From positions 26,484-90,483 of the forward strand of contig NAUB01000034.1 in assembly GCA_003676145.1 (NCBI GenBank): DNA of 64,000 nucleotides, in the 5' to 3' direction. The DNA is from a gamma proteobacterium symbiont of Stewartia floridana. GTDB lineage: Bacteria; Pseudomonadota; Gammaproteobacteria; Chromatiales; Chromatiaceae. The position numbers and the translations under genes are program-made. This document shows, one piece after another, positions 17,228-27,050 of this stretch (within the stretch, counting starts at the first letter, position 1; each line of letters starts with the position of its first letter). The notes under the pieces were generated by a model that saw only the letters and a program-made list of their open reading frames with translations, had not been told where the DNA came from and did not search any database.

Positions 17228-17680
17228 TTAACCATTCGCTTCAGTACCGCGTTGTTTTTCTTTCAAGCTTATGAAACCTCCCAATTTTAAATCCACATTT
17301 TGTGTATGGTTCAATATCCAATTGTTTAAAAATTCCAATATCTGTTCCATCTCCTCTTTGACTTCACTGTTTACACTGTCTCTTGCTGCTACCACTTTTG
17401 CAGAGAAACTTCTGTGCTCATCAACATGCAGGGCCGCCTCTTCGGGGCATTCCTCAAAATAGCCATACTCTTTCATCAGATGCTCTTCTGTCTGAAAGTG
17501 ATAGATCGCATAACTCAGCAGCTCTTTGGTTACTCGTTGAAACACAATCTCACTGACCTCCTTATCAAGCTCCTGGTAGGCACCATTTACCATTTGCAGC
17601 AGATTCTGGTGCTGGGAATCGATTACATCCACACCAGTAGCCATCTCTTGAGACCATCTGATTGAGCTTTTTTCAGTCAT
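17228..17680 (-). CDS. Bacteriohemerythrin
   Basis: A 150-residue four-helix hemerythrin with all seven diiron ligands in place: His24, His61, Glu65, His85, His89, His125 and Asp130. The N-terminal WSQEMATGVDVIDSQHQNLL is the family start. Bacteriohemerythrins bind O2 reversibly for sensing, storage or delivery. The gene begins 15 bases after the stop of the 1821-residue receptor gene and is almost certainly in its operon. That suggests O2 or redox input linked to c-di-GMP signalling (inference). It lacks any fused output domain. Confidence 0.93.
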   Translation of the reverse strand: MTEKSSIRWSQEMATGVDVIDSQHQNLLQMVNGAYQELDKEVSEIVFQRVTKELLSYAIYHFQTEEHLMKEYGYFEECPEEAALHVDEHRSFSAKVVAARDSVNSEVKEEMEQILEFLNNWILNHTQNVDLKLGGFISLKEKQRGTEANG

Positions 17681-17695
17681 GCAGTAATTTCCTGT

Positions 17696-20600
17696 CTACG
17701 CCTTCAAACCTGGAGTCTTGCATATCACGCCGGCAGTTGTCTTTGATTTCGCGATCCACTCTGTGAATATCGCTTCAGGGAGCGGTTGTGATATCAGATA
17801 CCCCTGTATATTCGTACAGCCCAGTTTACTCATATCCGATAATTGGCGAGAGTCCTCAATACCCTGTAATATTACGGCTTTACCAGACGACTCTGCTAAT
17901 GCGAGTATGCTTTTAACCAGCACAATCTGACCATCTTTCTGGGTTATAGTTTTCAGTTGGTTGATATTTATCTTTATCTGTTCGACTGACAATTGTGCCA
18001 GTTGAATTACCGATAACTCACCAGCCCCGATACCACCCAAAATACAGTCAATTTCCAGCTTATTGCATGCTTTGATAAATTGATTTGCCTTGGTATATGA
18101 AGTAACAACGTCAGACTCCTGAATCTCAATATTGATACGATGCCGAATCGCCGGGTCCAAGCTTTCTGTATTTCGTTTTAAGAGCTCAAGAATCCCCGCA
18201 TCAAAACACTGCTCTGGAAAAAGATTGAATGAGACCGGAAAAGCGGATCCGTTTGACTTTTGCTTTGACACATAACTGACAACCTGCTTCAAAACCCAAT
18301 CCGTGATGGAAAGTTTGATTTCGTAACGATTCAGCAAGGGAAGAAACTCAGCAGGTTTCAGCAACCCCAGAATTGGATTGTTCCATCTCAACAGAACCTC
18401 GCAACTGGTCACGCAACCATTTACGCAATCCACCACAGGTTGATAGTAGACCTCCAGCTGGTCCTCACTAAGCGCTCTCACCACATCCCCAAGCACTTCC
18501 TGCTGTGCAAAAATTCGGCGCTCCAACTCCTTGCTATAGAATTGATATCGATTCTTTCCCAAACGTTTGGCTAGATACATAGCCTGATCTGCATGACGTA
18601 TCAGGCCATCTGCATCCGTATTATCAACCGGATAGAGTGTCACACCAATACTTGCGCTAACATTGCTGACATTGATATCACCGATAGAGTAAGCTTTTGA
18701 CACCTGTTCAAGAATACGCCCCAGAATATTCTGGGTTTCATGTTGATCATTCAATCCTGCCAGTAGAATAAGGAACTCATCTCCTCCCAGGCGTGAAACG
18801 GTATCACCATATCGGACACAAAGACCCAGTCGACTTGCCGTTTGCCTGAGCAGTTTATCACCAGCCTCATGACCGTAAGAGTCATTCACCTGCTTGAAAC
18901 CATCGAGATCAAGATAGCAGACCGCCATCAACTCGCTGGTTCGATCAGCCCTGGCTGTCATCTGCTGCAGACGGTCGATTGCGAGCATTCTATTTGGTAG
19001 TTTTGTCAAGTTATCATAATGTGCAAGCTGCTCCAGCTTAGCTTCACTGTTCTTTTCGTCTGTTATATCTGTGATTACTGAAACTGCGCCGGTAATGGAT
19101 GATATTTTGCTATCATAGAGGGCATGTACAGAGAGACTGATCCATGCAGACTCCTGATCTCCTGACTCATGTTCTATTTGACATTTATCGACCGACTCTC
19201 CATCCACCAACAAACCTTGCAGATGTTCATCAATATAGGAAGCAAATGGGTAAGCGCTATCTAATTCTTTCAGTGTCTTTCCGATACACTCGGTAATCGC
19301 TGTCTGCTCTTTTTGACTGACTATCAAATTGAGAAATTCAGGATTTGCATAGCGCAATCGACCCTGATTATCCCAAAGAGCCACGGCCTCAGAAACGGTA
19401 TCCAGAATCGTATTGAGTTGAATTTTGCTCTCTTCGATCTTTTCCTTGATAATTTTACTTTCAGCCAACTCCCAGGTCAGCTCGGCGATCTGCTCGACTT
19501 TTTGCAGTTCAGTCTCACCATACTGGCCATGATTTCGATTACCAACACCCATCACCGCCACTACGCGATCATTACTCAAAACCGGAACACACAACTCCGA
19601 TTTCATTTCAATAGTGCCATAGGTTGTTCTTTTTAATCTATCAATGGAGGCATTTTCATTTTGAATTATTGGCTTCTTTAGCCTACAGACCACTGACCAA
19701 GTCTCACCATCTTTCCTGTCAACCGCTGGTTCATTGGCAATTACACTGACCACGTTATCCTGATCTGACGCCAATACCTGCATAGTCACCGATTTCCGGT
19801 CTGGATCAATGAAGTAGTAAAAGCCCAACTCGCTATCTGTTGTTGCACAAGCCTCTCCAATTGCAAATTTGAGAAGCTCCTTTGTCGTATGGTTTTGAGC
19901 AAAATCGTGCAAGTTCACTCTAGCGCTCATCAATTCCTCATTGAACTTCCTCTCTGTAATGTCAATAAAGGAGACCACCACCCCTTTTCTATCGGAATTC
20001 TCGATGAGTGGATATGACCAATACTCTACAGGAAAACTGCTGCCGTCCTTTCTCCAGAACACTTCATCTTCCACATGCACCTGCTGTCCGGATGTTGTGG
20101 ATTGATACATTGGACAGGCTTCTCTTTCATACACATTTCCATTATGACGCGTGTGATGCATGACATCATGCATCACCCTACCCTTCAACTCCTCTTCATT
20201 CGCATAACCCAGCTGTTCGAGACATGCCTTATTGACACTGATACAGATACCATTTTCATCCAGCACGTAAATAGACTCTGCTGTTGAGTTCATGATCAGC
20301 TTCAAATACTCTTCGCTTGCTTTTAAAGCGCTCTCTATCTGTTTTTTATCACTCACTTCGGTAATAAAACCTTCGATCAAGCCACGCCCCTCTTCATCCT
20401 CAATCAGAGAACCTCTCTCCCAAACCCAATGAACCCCATTGTTTCTATCCAATATTCTGTACTCAATCTCAAATCGGTCATGCTCACTGATTGCATTAAA
20501 CACATGACTTTTGACAAACTCTTTGTCATCCTGATGTATCAAGTCAGAGTACTTCACCAGATTGTTATTCTTGATATCATTCGCCTCATAACCCGTGATA

Positions 20601-23161
20601 TCCTCAATTCCTTCACTGATAAACTGCATTGTCCAGTAATCGTCATTTTTACATCGATAAGCAGCACCAGGCAGATTATCCAAAAGCGTACTAAGTATGC
20701 GCCTGGAACTTCTCAAGTCAGCCACAATCGTCTGTCTTCTGATTGCACCGGTCATAAGATCTGCAACCGTATGCATCATGGGTAGATCATCTTTTAACCA
20801 GGCATACTCAACGATCGATTGATCCAACCCAAGAAAACCGAGCAAACGATTATTGATTCTTATCGGCACCCCTTTCAGGGTTAAAATACCAAGCTCATTC
20901 AATTCCCGCTTGCAATCACCCATTTCCCCCACGAGCTCATCAATCGAGCCAATAAAGTCGACATCTCCATTTTGAAAAAAATCGACCAGGCAAGGAAATA
21001 TTATATTTGCCCTCTGATCAAACAGATTCTGAAGTGGTTGCTTTCCCTCTACGCACCACTCGTTTGTCAGCATTGCCCGGTTATCCTCGCCCATAACTCT
21101 GATCAAGTAGGCTCTCGAACTACCTGTCAACTGCCCAAGTTGGGCCAAAAGACTATCAAAACTCTCCTGCATCTCAACCACACCCGCACCAACCAGGCGT
21201 GATGAATGCTCAGCAACCATTCGCTCATATTCCAACCGGTAACTGAGCTCAAGCTCATTCTCCTTTCTTTTCGTTATATCTTCAGCAATACCTGCAATCC
21301 GATAACATTCACCCTGATCGTTTTTGATCGCAAAAGCCTTAGCCTCAATCCACCTCATAGAGCCATCGGGACGATACACACGATATTCAGGAAAGGTCAG
21401 CTCAACCCAATTTTTTGAACGCTCTTCACTGAGGAATGCTTCCACACACTTTAAATCACTTTCCGGCAACGCCTCCAGCCAGATCATCGCGTCATCATAG
21501 AGCGACTCTCTGCTTCTCCCCCAAATCTGCTCGTAACCTGGACTGATATAAAAGACTTTTTGCCAGTCCGGCGAACCCAACCAAAAGACCTCTTTGATTG
21601 AATGTGTCAGTTGATTAAATTTCTCTTCGCTCTCTCTTAATCTACTACGCTCTTTTCTTAATGCATTGATATCGCGTACCAATGACAAAATGCCAGAGGT
21701 GTTTTGCTGATCATCCCTCAATCTGCTCGTATTTACCTGCGTCCATACTTCATCACCATTTCTGTTTACAAACTTAACCTCATAAGACCCACTCTCTTCC
21801 AGCCCACCTCTTAACAGATTATCTGCCGCCTCAATACTTGATCGCTCAGCTATATATTCATGTATTGACTGCCCGATAATTTCATTCAGGCCATAGCCAA
21901 GCATATTCGCCAGCCTGTTATTGGCAAACAAAATTCTACCATCCATATCGAGTTGAAAAATTCCATCATGACTGCTTTCAACTATTCTTCTGTAGCTCTC
22001 TTCACTCTTCAGCATCTCCACTGTTAACTGCCTGTAGCGTCTGAACAACGCCACAAAAACAGAACCAACCACCAACAGCAATATCAAACCGGCAACCGTA
22101 AAATAGAAGTAGCTCTTATATTGATAAGACTCATCTTCAGGCAGGTTCACCCAGTGGGTTTCTCTTGGAAACTTCTTTTCATCCAATCCAAAGCTAAGTA
22201 CCAAACGGTAATCGAAATAGGGCACATTCGGGCTGGTTCTGTTGACCTTTAAACTATCGATGGAAATGCCTTCTAAAACCTGTTTTGCCAATCTTGCTGC
22301 CTGCCTCCCTTGCTCATAGTGATCAATCATGATTCCACCGAAAATCCCACTCTTCAGTCCATGCTGCCAGAAGTGAAAAATTGGCGCACCTGACGCTTCC
22401 ACTATCAGTTTAAGGCTCTCATCAAAAGATCTACTAATACTGTCTTTATCCCTATAGGCCGATAGTAAAAAAACAAGCTCTTTTGCATCAATATTTTTGA
22501 CCCGCTCTTCCAGTTCAGCCCACGTCATATCCAGAAGAGACAGAGTCTCTATCTCCAAGTCGTCGTATTCCTGGAATACTTTTTTAAAACGTTCATAATC
22601 ATTCTGGCCACTGGTTGTACCATCTACAATCACATAACTCTTATCGGCGTTTGGAAAGAGCGATTTGGCTAAATCCAGATTCTCTTTAAATGAAGGTATT
22701 TCAACGACTCCGGTATAACCTTTTCGCTGTTCCAGTTGAAGCGCTAATTCCAAACTGTTAATCCCGAGAAAAACAATCGGAATTCCCTCAAACAGGCTCT
22801 CTCCATATCCGGATACCGTTTCCAATGCATGGTCGTCTGATACAATGACCAAGTCGTACGCTTGCCTGTAATTCAGCTTGTAACTCAGTTGCTGAAGAAA
22901 ATTGATCTGGCTCTGCGCATCATACAAGCGCTTTGAATCCATGAATTCAATGTCAACCTTTGGTCCATCAAAGGTAAAAACGGATCGGATACCATTTAAA
23001 ATTCTTGGCGTTGTTGGAAAACCGGGATGATAGGAATAGATCAGCAACACTCTCTTTTCAGAGAATGGTGTATCTGCCATTGACGCACAACCAAATAAGA
23101 ACAGTGCGCCAAATAACAGACATTTCACAAAGCGCCCATAACTCATGCTGCAAGCACCCAT
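17696..23161 (-). CDS. Giant membrane receptor: ABC_sub_bind, PAS/GAF array, GGDEF and degenerate EAL
   Basis: An 1821-residue protein. Order: signal or lipoprotein-like N-terminus (FLFGCASMAD), periplasmic substrate-binding domain of the ABC_sub_bind type (about 35-325), membrane helix (about 352-374), PAS (385-500), PAS (510-632), GAF (645-805), PAS (815-940), PAS (945-1070), GAF (1085-1235) and PAS (1240-1368). Then comes GGDEF (1375-1545, intact RLGGDEF at 1457-1463 and an RxxD inhibitory site at 1450-1453), then EAL (1565-1805). The EAL keeps the first Glu (CEVLLRW) but has lost the DDFGTG aspartates (GGIGAG at 1709-1714), the KID motif (IKIN) and the EGVE Glu (QGIED). It therefore should make, but not hydrolyse, c-di-GMP. 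Met6 (23146) is an alternative start. Hemerythrin follows in the operon. Confidence 0.9.
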   Translation of the reverse strand: MGACSMSYGRFVKCLLFGALFLFGCASMADTPFSEKRVLLIYSYHPGFPTTPRILNGIRSVFTFDGPKVDIEFMDSKRLYDAQSQINFLQQLSYKLNYRQAYDLVIVSDDHALETVSGYGESLFEGIPIVFLGINSLELALQLEQRKGYTGVVEIPSFKENLDLAKSLFPNADKSYVIVDGTTSGQNDYERFKKVFQEYDDLEIETLSLLDMTWAELEERVKNIDAKELVFLLSAYRDKDSISRSFDESLKLIVEASGAPIFHFWQHGLKSGIFGGIMIDHYEQGRQAARLAKQVLEGISIDSLKVNRTSPNVPYFDYRLVLSFGLDEKKFPRETHWVNLPEDESYQYKSYFYFTVAGLILLLVVGSVFVALFRRYRQLTVEMLKSEESYRRIVESSHDGIFQLDMDGRILFANNRLANMLGYGLNEIIGQSIHEYIAERSSIEAADNLLRGGLEESGSYEVKFVNRNGDEVWTQVNTSRLRDDQQNTSGILSLVRDINALRKERSRLRESEEKFNQLTHSIKEVFWLGSPDWQKVFYISPGYEQIWGRSRESLYDDAMIWLEALPESDLKCVEAFLSEERSKNWVELTFPEYRVYRPDGSMRWIEAKAFAIKNDQGECYRIAGIAEDITKRKENELELSYRLEYERMVAEHSSRLVGAGVVEMQESFDSLLAQLGQLTGSSRAYLIRVMGEDNRAMLTNEWCVEGKQPLQNLFDQRANIIFPCLVDFFQNGDVDFIGSIDELVGEMGDCKRELNELGILTLKGVPIRINNRLLGFLGLDQSIVEYAWLKDDLPMMHTVADLMTGAIRRQTIVADLRSSRRILSTLLDNLPGAAYRCKNDDYWTMQFISEGIEDITGYEANDIKNNNLVKYSDLIHQDDKEFVKSHVFNAISEHDRFEIEYRILDRNNGVHWVWERGSLIEDEEGRGLIEGFITEVSDKKQIESALKASEEYLKLIMNSTAESIYVLDENGICISVNKACLEQLGYANEEELKGRVMHDVMHHTRHNGNVYEREACPMYQSTTSGQQVHVEDEVFWRKDGSSFPVEYWSYPLIENSDRKGVVVSFIDITERKFNEELMSARVNLHDFAQNHTTKELLKFAIGEACATTDSELGFYYFIDPDRKSVTMQVLASDQDNVVSVIANEPAVDRKDGETWSVVCRLKKPIIQNENASIDRLKRTTYGTIEMKSELCVPVLSNDRVVAVMGVGNRNHGQYGETELQKVEQIAELTWELAESKIIKEKIEESKIQLNTILDTVSEAVALWDNQGRLRYANPEFLNLIVSQKEQTAITECIGKTLKELDSAYPFASYIDEHLQGLLVDGESVDKCQIEHESGDQESAWISLSVHALYDSKISSITGAVSVITDITDEKNSEAKLEQLAHYDNLTKLPNRMLAIDRLQQMTARADRTSELMAVCYLDLDGFKQVNDSYGHEAGDKLLRQTASRLGLCVRYGDTVSRLGGDEFLILLAGLNDQHETQNILGRILEQVSKAYSIGDINVSNVSASIGVTLYPVDNTDADGLIRHADQAMYLAKRLGKNRYQFYSKELERRIFAQQEVLGDVVRALSEDQLEVYYQPVVDCVNGCVTSCEVLLRWNNPILGLLKPAEFLPLLNRYEIKLSITDWVLKQVVSYVSKQKSNGSAFPVSFNLFPEQCFDAGILELLKRNTESLDPAIRHRINIEIQESDVVTSYTKANQFIKACNKLEIDCILGGIGAGELSVIQLAQLSVEQIKININQLKTITQKDGQIVLVKSILALAESSGKAVILQGIEDSRQLSDMSKLGCTNIQGYLISQPLPEAIFTEWIAKSKTTAGVICKTPGLKA

Positions 23162-23339
23162 TTGCTGAGGGATAGGTAATTAATCTGGATCCTTGCTTTT
23201 GTTGACCTTAAAGATGTGGCGTATTAGGTCAATTTATCGTTATTAGATAATCTCCTGGTAAAATAATAGGCCAGGATGCGGTTTTTTTTAAGATTTAGAT
23301 GCATTCAAATCCTAATTCATAATCTAAACAGCTTGCTTA

Positions 23340-24293
23340 TCATTCTGACCGCAAAAGGTAAATCGCAAACATACCTTGATCATCCACCCAATACCGAAGC
23401 GATTTGAAACCGTTCATAGCGGCCATAGAGATAAACTCTTGCGGGGAGTATTTATAGGAGTTCTCAGTATGCAGATATTCGCCCTCCTCGAACTCAAACT
23501 CATGACGATCCAACCTTAAGGTATGCTTAAGCTTACTGATCAAATGCATCTCGATCCGACCCGCCTGAGTATTGTAAAAGGCTTTATGTGCGAAGTTATC
23601 CGGGTTCAGATCCGCATTGAGTTCGTTCTGCACCCGATACAACAGATTCAGATTAAATTCAGCTGTTAAACCGGCAGCATCGTTGTAGGCAGCATTCAAC
23701 AGGCCATGGTGTTTCTTCGTATCTATGCCAATCAGCAGCATTCCATCTCTACCCACAGTGGCGTGCACCAACCTCATGAATTCACTCGCTTCCTGTTTAT
23801 TGAAATTCCCCAGGCTGGATCCGGGAAAAAACAGCAACCTTGGACCAATGGGTACATCCTCAGGTACCGGCAAGGAGTGGGTATAATCGACACAGGCGGC
23901 TCGGATGGAGAGCCATGGATACTCCTCGGCCAGTGCCGTGGCACTCGATTTCAGATATTCAAAGGAGATATCCATTGGTACAAAGGCGCTCGGTTGCAAG
24001 GCATCCAGTAACAATCTGACTTTGCTGGCGCTGCCTGCTCCAGGCTCGATCAAAACCCTACCGCGACCGGCCAGATCAGCTATTTCTGCAGCATTTTGCT
24101 CAAGCATCCGCCGCTCCACAGTCGGCAGATAATATTCCGGTTGTTGGCAGATTTGGTCAAATAACTCAGAGCCACGTTTATCATAGAAAAACTTGGGCGG
24201 AATCGATTTCTGTTGCTGCGACAGTCCTTGCACCACCGCATCATACAAACTCAACGTTTCAGGTTTGTGGTCATGAAAGGTTACATTCTCCAT
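23340..24293 (-). CDS. egtD: Histidine N-alpha-trimethyltransferase EgtD (ergothioneine synthesis)
   Basis: A 317-residue SAM-dependent methyltransferase. The family start IPPKFFYDKRGSELFDQIC..PEYYLPT, the SAM loop LIEPGAGSASK, FFPGSSLGNF and the C-terminal ENSYKYSPQEF are all present. It methylates histidine to hercynine. I chose ATG 24293, which overlaps the egtB stop as TGATG and has GGAGGA seven bases upstream; the longer frame to 24332 lies inside egtB. It is translationally coupled to egtB. Confidence 0.94.
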   Translation of the reverse strand: MENVTFHDHKPETLSLYDAVVQGLSQQQKSIPPKFFYDKRGSELFDQICQQPEYYLPTVERRMLEQNAAEIADLAGRGRVLIEPGAGSASKVRLLLDALQPSAFVPMDISFEYLKSSATALAEEYPWLSIRAACVDYTHSLPVPEDVPIGPRLLFFPGSSLGNFNKQEASEFMRLVHATVGRDGMLLIGIDTKKHHGLLNAAYNDAAGLTAEFNLNLLYRVQNELNADLNPDNFAHKAFYNTQAGRIEMHLISKLKHTLRLDRHEFEFEEGEYLHTENSYKYSPQEFISMAAMNGFKSLRYWVDDQGMFAIYLLRSE

Positions 24294-25567
24294 CACACAT
24301 CCTCCGCCAGACGCACGCCTGTAAAAGCCCATCGTTCATCCGGATAAAAAAAGTTTCGATAACTCGCCCGGGTATGCCCCGCTGGAGTGATACAACTCCC
24401 TCCCTTGAGCACAATCTGATTGGACATAAATTTACCGTTGTACTCTCCCATACTTCCCTCTAAGGGTTTGAATCCCGGATATGGGGTATAGGGAGAGGCT
24501 GTCCATGCCCACAGATCACCAAACCACTGCCCAGTATCTCCAGCCGGCGCAGGATGGAACCGATCCCTTTCGGCAAAATGTCCTTCAACCGGGAGTTCAG
24601 CCAACATGGACTCCAGTTCCGCTTCCATCGGCAGGCGTTTTCCGGCCCATCTGGCATAGGCATCCGCTTCAAAGTAATTCAGATGGCAGACAGGTTCATC
24701 CCGGTTTAGTGGCCTGACGCCTGCCAGGGTGAACTCCATCCACTCTCCCTCCTGTTGCCAATAGAGAGGCGCTCGCCAACCCTCACCCTGAATCTGCGCC
24801 CAACCGTCGGCAAGCCACAGCGCCGGCTGCCGATAACCACCATCCTCGATGAAATCGAGATATTCCCCATTGGTCACGAAGCGGTCTGCCAGCCGATGAT
24901 CGCGCAACAACACCTTGTGACGGGGAGTTTCGTTGTCATAGGCAAATCCCTGCTCAGCATGACCGATCTCATGAATCCCACCGGTTCGTTCCACCCAGCC
25001 CGCGCCGCGCCCGGAGTTGGCAGTTTCCGACAAATCCTCCCGATAGACCGGCTTGAGAGGGTTCATAAAGAAATTGTGCTTGATATCCATCAGCAACAAC
25101 TCCTGATGCTGCTGTTCATGGTTCAAGCCGAGTATCACCCGGAAGGCAAGCTCATCCCATCGGCAGGCACTGGTGTCACTCATCAGTCTCTCCATCGCAC
25201 GATCGACAGTTTGGCGATAGCGGTAGACCTGATCGACCGTCGGTCTCGACAGAAGCCCCCTGTCTGCCCTGGGATGCATCTTTCCGTGGGTATAGTAGTA
25301 GCTGTTGAAGAGATAGTCGTAACGCCCGTCGAAGCAGGTATAACCCTCATCGAAAACAGTCAGCACAAAGGTTTCGAAGAACCAGGTGACATGGGCAATA
25401 TGCCACTTCGGTGGACTGGTCTGCAGGATCGACTGAATCTGGTAATCATCCACTGAGAGGGGTGCACAGAGGGTTTCCGTCGCATTACGAACACGTCGGA
25501 ACTCCTCTATCAGCAACTCCCGGTCGGTTTGCGGTGCAATAGCTGTATCCATTTGAATGTTATTCAT
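24293..25567 (-). CDS. egtB: Ergothioneine sulfoxide synthase EgtB
   Basis: A 424-residue non-haem iron enzyme. The N-terminal DinB_2 domain has the iron-binding histidines in WHIAHVTWFFE and LNHEQQHQELL. The C-terminal formylglycine-generating-enzyme-like domain has PRHKV, NGEYLDFIEDGGY and the ending GGSCITPAGHTRASYRNFFYPDERWAFTGVRL. It joins a sulfur donor to hercynine with O2. egtB and egtD are the whole cluster here: no egtA, egtC or egtE is visible, so the lyase step and sulfur donor must come from elsewhere. Met6 at 25552 is an alternative start; neither has a strong ribosome-binding site. Confidence 0.94.
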   Translation of the reverse strand: MNNIQMDTAIAPQTDRELLIEEFRRVRNATETLCAPLSVDDYQIQSILQTSPPKWHIAHVTWFFETFVLTVFDEGYTCFDGRYDYLFNSYYYTHGKMHPRADRGLLSRPTVDQVYRYRQTVDRAMERLMSDTSACRWDELAFRVILGLNHEQQHQELLLMDIKHNFFMNPLKPVYREDLSETANSGRGAGWVERTGGIHEIGHAEQGFAYDNETPRHKVLLRDHRLADRFVTNGEYLDFIEDGGYRQPALWLADGWAQIQGEGWRAPLYWQQEGEWMEFTLAGVRPLNRDEPVCHLNYFEADAYARWAGKRLPMEAELESMLAELPVEGHFAERDRFHPAPAGDTGQWFGDLWAWTASPYTPYPGFKPLEGSMGEYNGKFMSNQIVLKGGSCITPAGHTRASYRNFFYPDERWAFTGVRLAEDV

Positions 25568-26003
25568 ATTTTTCTTTTTTTGTGATCAGGTGTATTGCTT
25601 TTGGCTGAACCAGAGGAGCGTTCATCGACCCGTTACAGGAGTGACTGAGCTCGACGGGTCAAGCTCTGTTAAAGCTATTCTGGCAGAATCAGGAATTATG
25701 ACAGCCCGACAAACCATAGAGTCTTTACGGGTATCGAGTTCTGTTTTGAGGAAATAACCTGCATCGATCCAGGCTTCAGGTCTGCGCCTGCTGAATCACT
25801 GAAATGAGAATGCTCTAGATACGAGTATAAACTTCCTCAGTGAACAGACTGTGACAACAGCAGCAGCTAATAATTCTCAGCCAATAACCAGGCATTCATC
25901 CAAATGTCGGCTACTCCCCATTTCAACCAGGGATTCCGCTATCCTGGTTGCCCGCCGCAGTTGGATCTGGCAATGTGATATTAATTCCCATGCGACCAGA
26001 TCA
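25568..26003. other. Intergenic region between egtB and the methyltransferase gene
   Basis: The 436 bases hold the divergent promoters of egtB and the methyltransferase gene. Open frames at 25557-25757 and the upstream part of 25851-26588 lack coding character. No repeat or hairpin of note was seen. Confidence 0.5.
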
Positions 26004-26588
26004 ATGAAAGCAAAACCGGATTTTATCTCGGCCTGGATGCGCAACCCGCGCCAAGTCGGCGCACTGTTCCCCAGCAGCGATTGCCTGGCCCAGGCCATGG
26101 CCGCTCAGGTCAACAGCATGAATGGACTCACCATTGAGCTTGGCGCCGGCACCGGCGCGGTCACCTCTGCACTGCTCGACCGGGGTATCAATCCAAAACG
26201 CCTGCTGGTGGTAGAGAAAGATCAGATACTGGCGGATAGACTGACCTGCCAATTCCCCAGCCTCTCGATCCTTGCCGGTGACGCCTCCCGACTGCAACAG
26301 CTGCTGAAACAGAACCAACTGGGACTGGCCGAAAGTGTGGTATCCAGCCTGCCCCTGTTGAACATGCGCATCCACACCCGGATCCGTGTACTCTCTGGCA
26401 TATTCAACAGCCTCTCTCATGATGGAAAACTGATTCAATACACCTACTCCCCCGCACCTCCAATCCCTAAACAACTTGCCAGTTCCATGGGGGTACACGG
26501 CTTTCGTATTGACCGCATCCTGTGGAATTTTCCCCCGGCCCATGTCTGGGTCTATCGCAGGTTCCGCACTCTACTCAACGATGCTTGA
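26004..26588 (+). CDS. PmtA-like phospholipid N-methyltransferase (SAM-dependent)
   Basis: A 194-residue protein from ATG 26004. MKAKPDFISAWMRNPRQVGALFPSSDCLA is the usual start of this family, and the SAM-binding motif I is IELGAGTGAVT. DLVSSLPL-type motif IV appears as VVSSLPLLNM, followed by a C-terminus ILWNFPPAHVWVYRR that is shared with PmtA-type and KsgA-like enzymes. It probably methylates phosphatidylethanolamine towards phosphatidylcholine at the inner membrane. The upstream in-frame extension to 25851 is less likely to be translated. No strong ribosome-binding site is seen. Confidence 0.8.
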   Translation: MKAKPDFISAWMRNPRQVGALFPSSDCLAQAMAAQVNSMNGLTIELGAGTGAVTSALLDRGINPKRLLVVEKDQILADRLTCQFPSLSILAGDASRLQQLLKQNQLGLAESVVSSLPLLNMRIHTRIRVLSGIFNSLSHDGKLIQYTYSPAPPIPKQLASSMGVHGFRIDRILWNFPPAHVWVYRRFRTLLNDA

Positions 26589-26647
26589 GCGACCGCCCGG
26601 GCTTTTCTATCATGGGTCCGGCATCTGATTGGGGAGATCAGGGCCTG

Positions 26648-26706
26648 GGGCCTGTTAACACTAATCCAATACGCCCTGCTGGGTCTGGATTAGTGCTAAC
26701 AGGCCC
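26648..26706. repeat. Palindromic MITE-like element (short deletion form)
   Basis: A 21-base left arm (26648-26668, starting GGGCCTGTTAACAC) pairs with a right arm (26686-26706) with one mismatch. The 17-base centre reads ATACGCCCTGCTGGGTC, exactly as inside the larger element at 63732. This looks like an internal-deletion derivative of that element. It lies between the methyltransferase and ATL genes. Confidence 0.85.
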
Positions 26707-26734
26707 TAACAAGATCAATTAACGGAGTAACTCG

Positions 26735-27040
26735 GTGGTGAGTGACGAATTGCGCCAGGTGTTCTATACCAACCTTGCCTCGATTCCGGCTGGCCGTTAC
26801 TGCAGTTATGGGGATATGGCCTCACTCTGCGGTGTCCATGTACGCCAGGTTCTCGCCTGGTTGAGAACCCTGCCTGCAGACAGCGATCTGCCCTGGTATC
26901 GATTGATTACAGGTCAACGGAAAATCGCAGATTATCCCGGCAATCAAAGACAGTATCGGTTACTCTCGGATGAGGGTCTGATTCCTGATGCCAAAGGCAA
27001 ATATTCAACCACCTGCCGATACCCGGATCAGTCTGATTGA
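26735..27040 (+). CDS. Alkyltransferase-like protein (ATL), MGMT-family DNA-damage binder
   Basis: A 101-residue protein with the MGMT DNA-binding fold (YGDMASLCGVHVRQVLAWLRTL). Where methyltransferases have the nucleophilic PCHR it has PWYR (Trp in place of Cys). This is the hallmark of ATL proteins, which bind O6-alkylguanine and hand it to nucleotide-excision repair without removing the alkyl group. The start is GTG 26735, supported by GGAG at 26724-26727; a second GTG follows at once. It converges on the MocA-like gene. Confidence 0.9.
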   Translation: MVSDELRQVFYTNLASIPAGRYCSYGDMASLCGVHVRQVLAWLRTLPADSDLPWYRLITGQRKIADYPGNQRQYRLLSDEGLIPDAKGKYSTTCRYPDQSD

Positions 27041-27050
27041 TGCCTCCAGC

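Noticed and set aside
26001..26543. 180-codon minus-strand open frame opposite the PmtA-like gene
   Set aside because: The plus-strand frame has clear methyltransferase motifs; this is its shadow.
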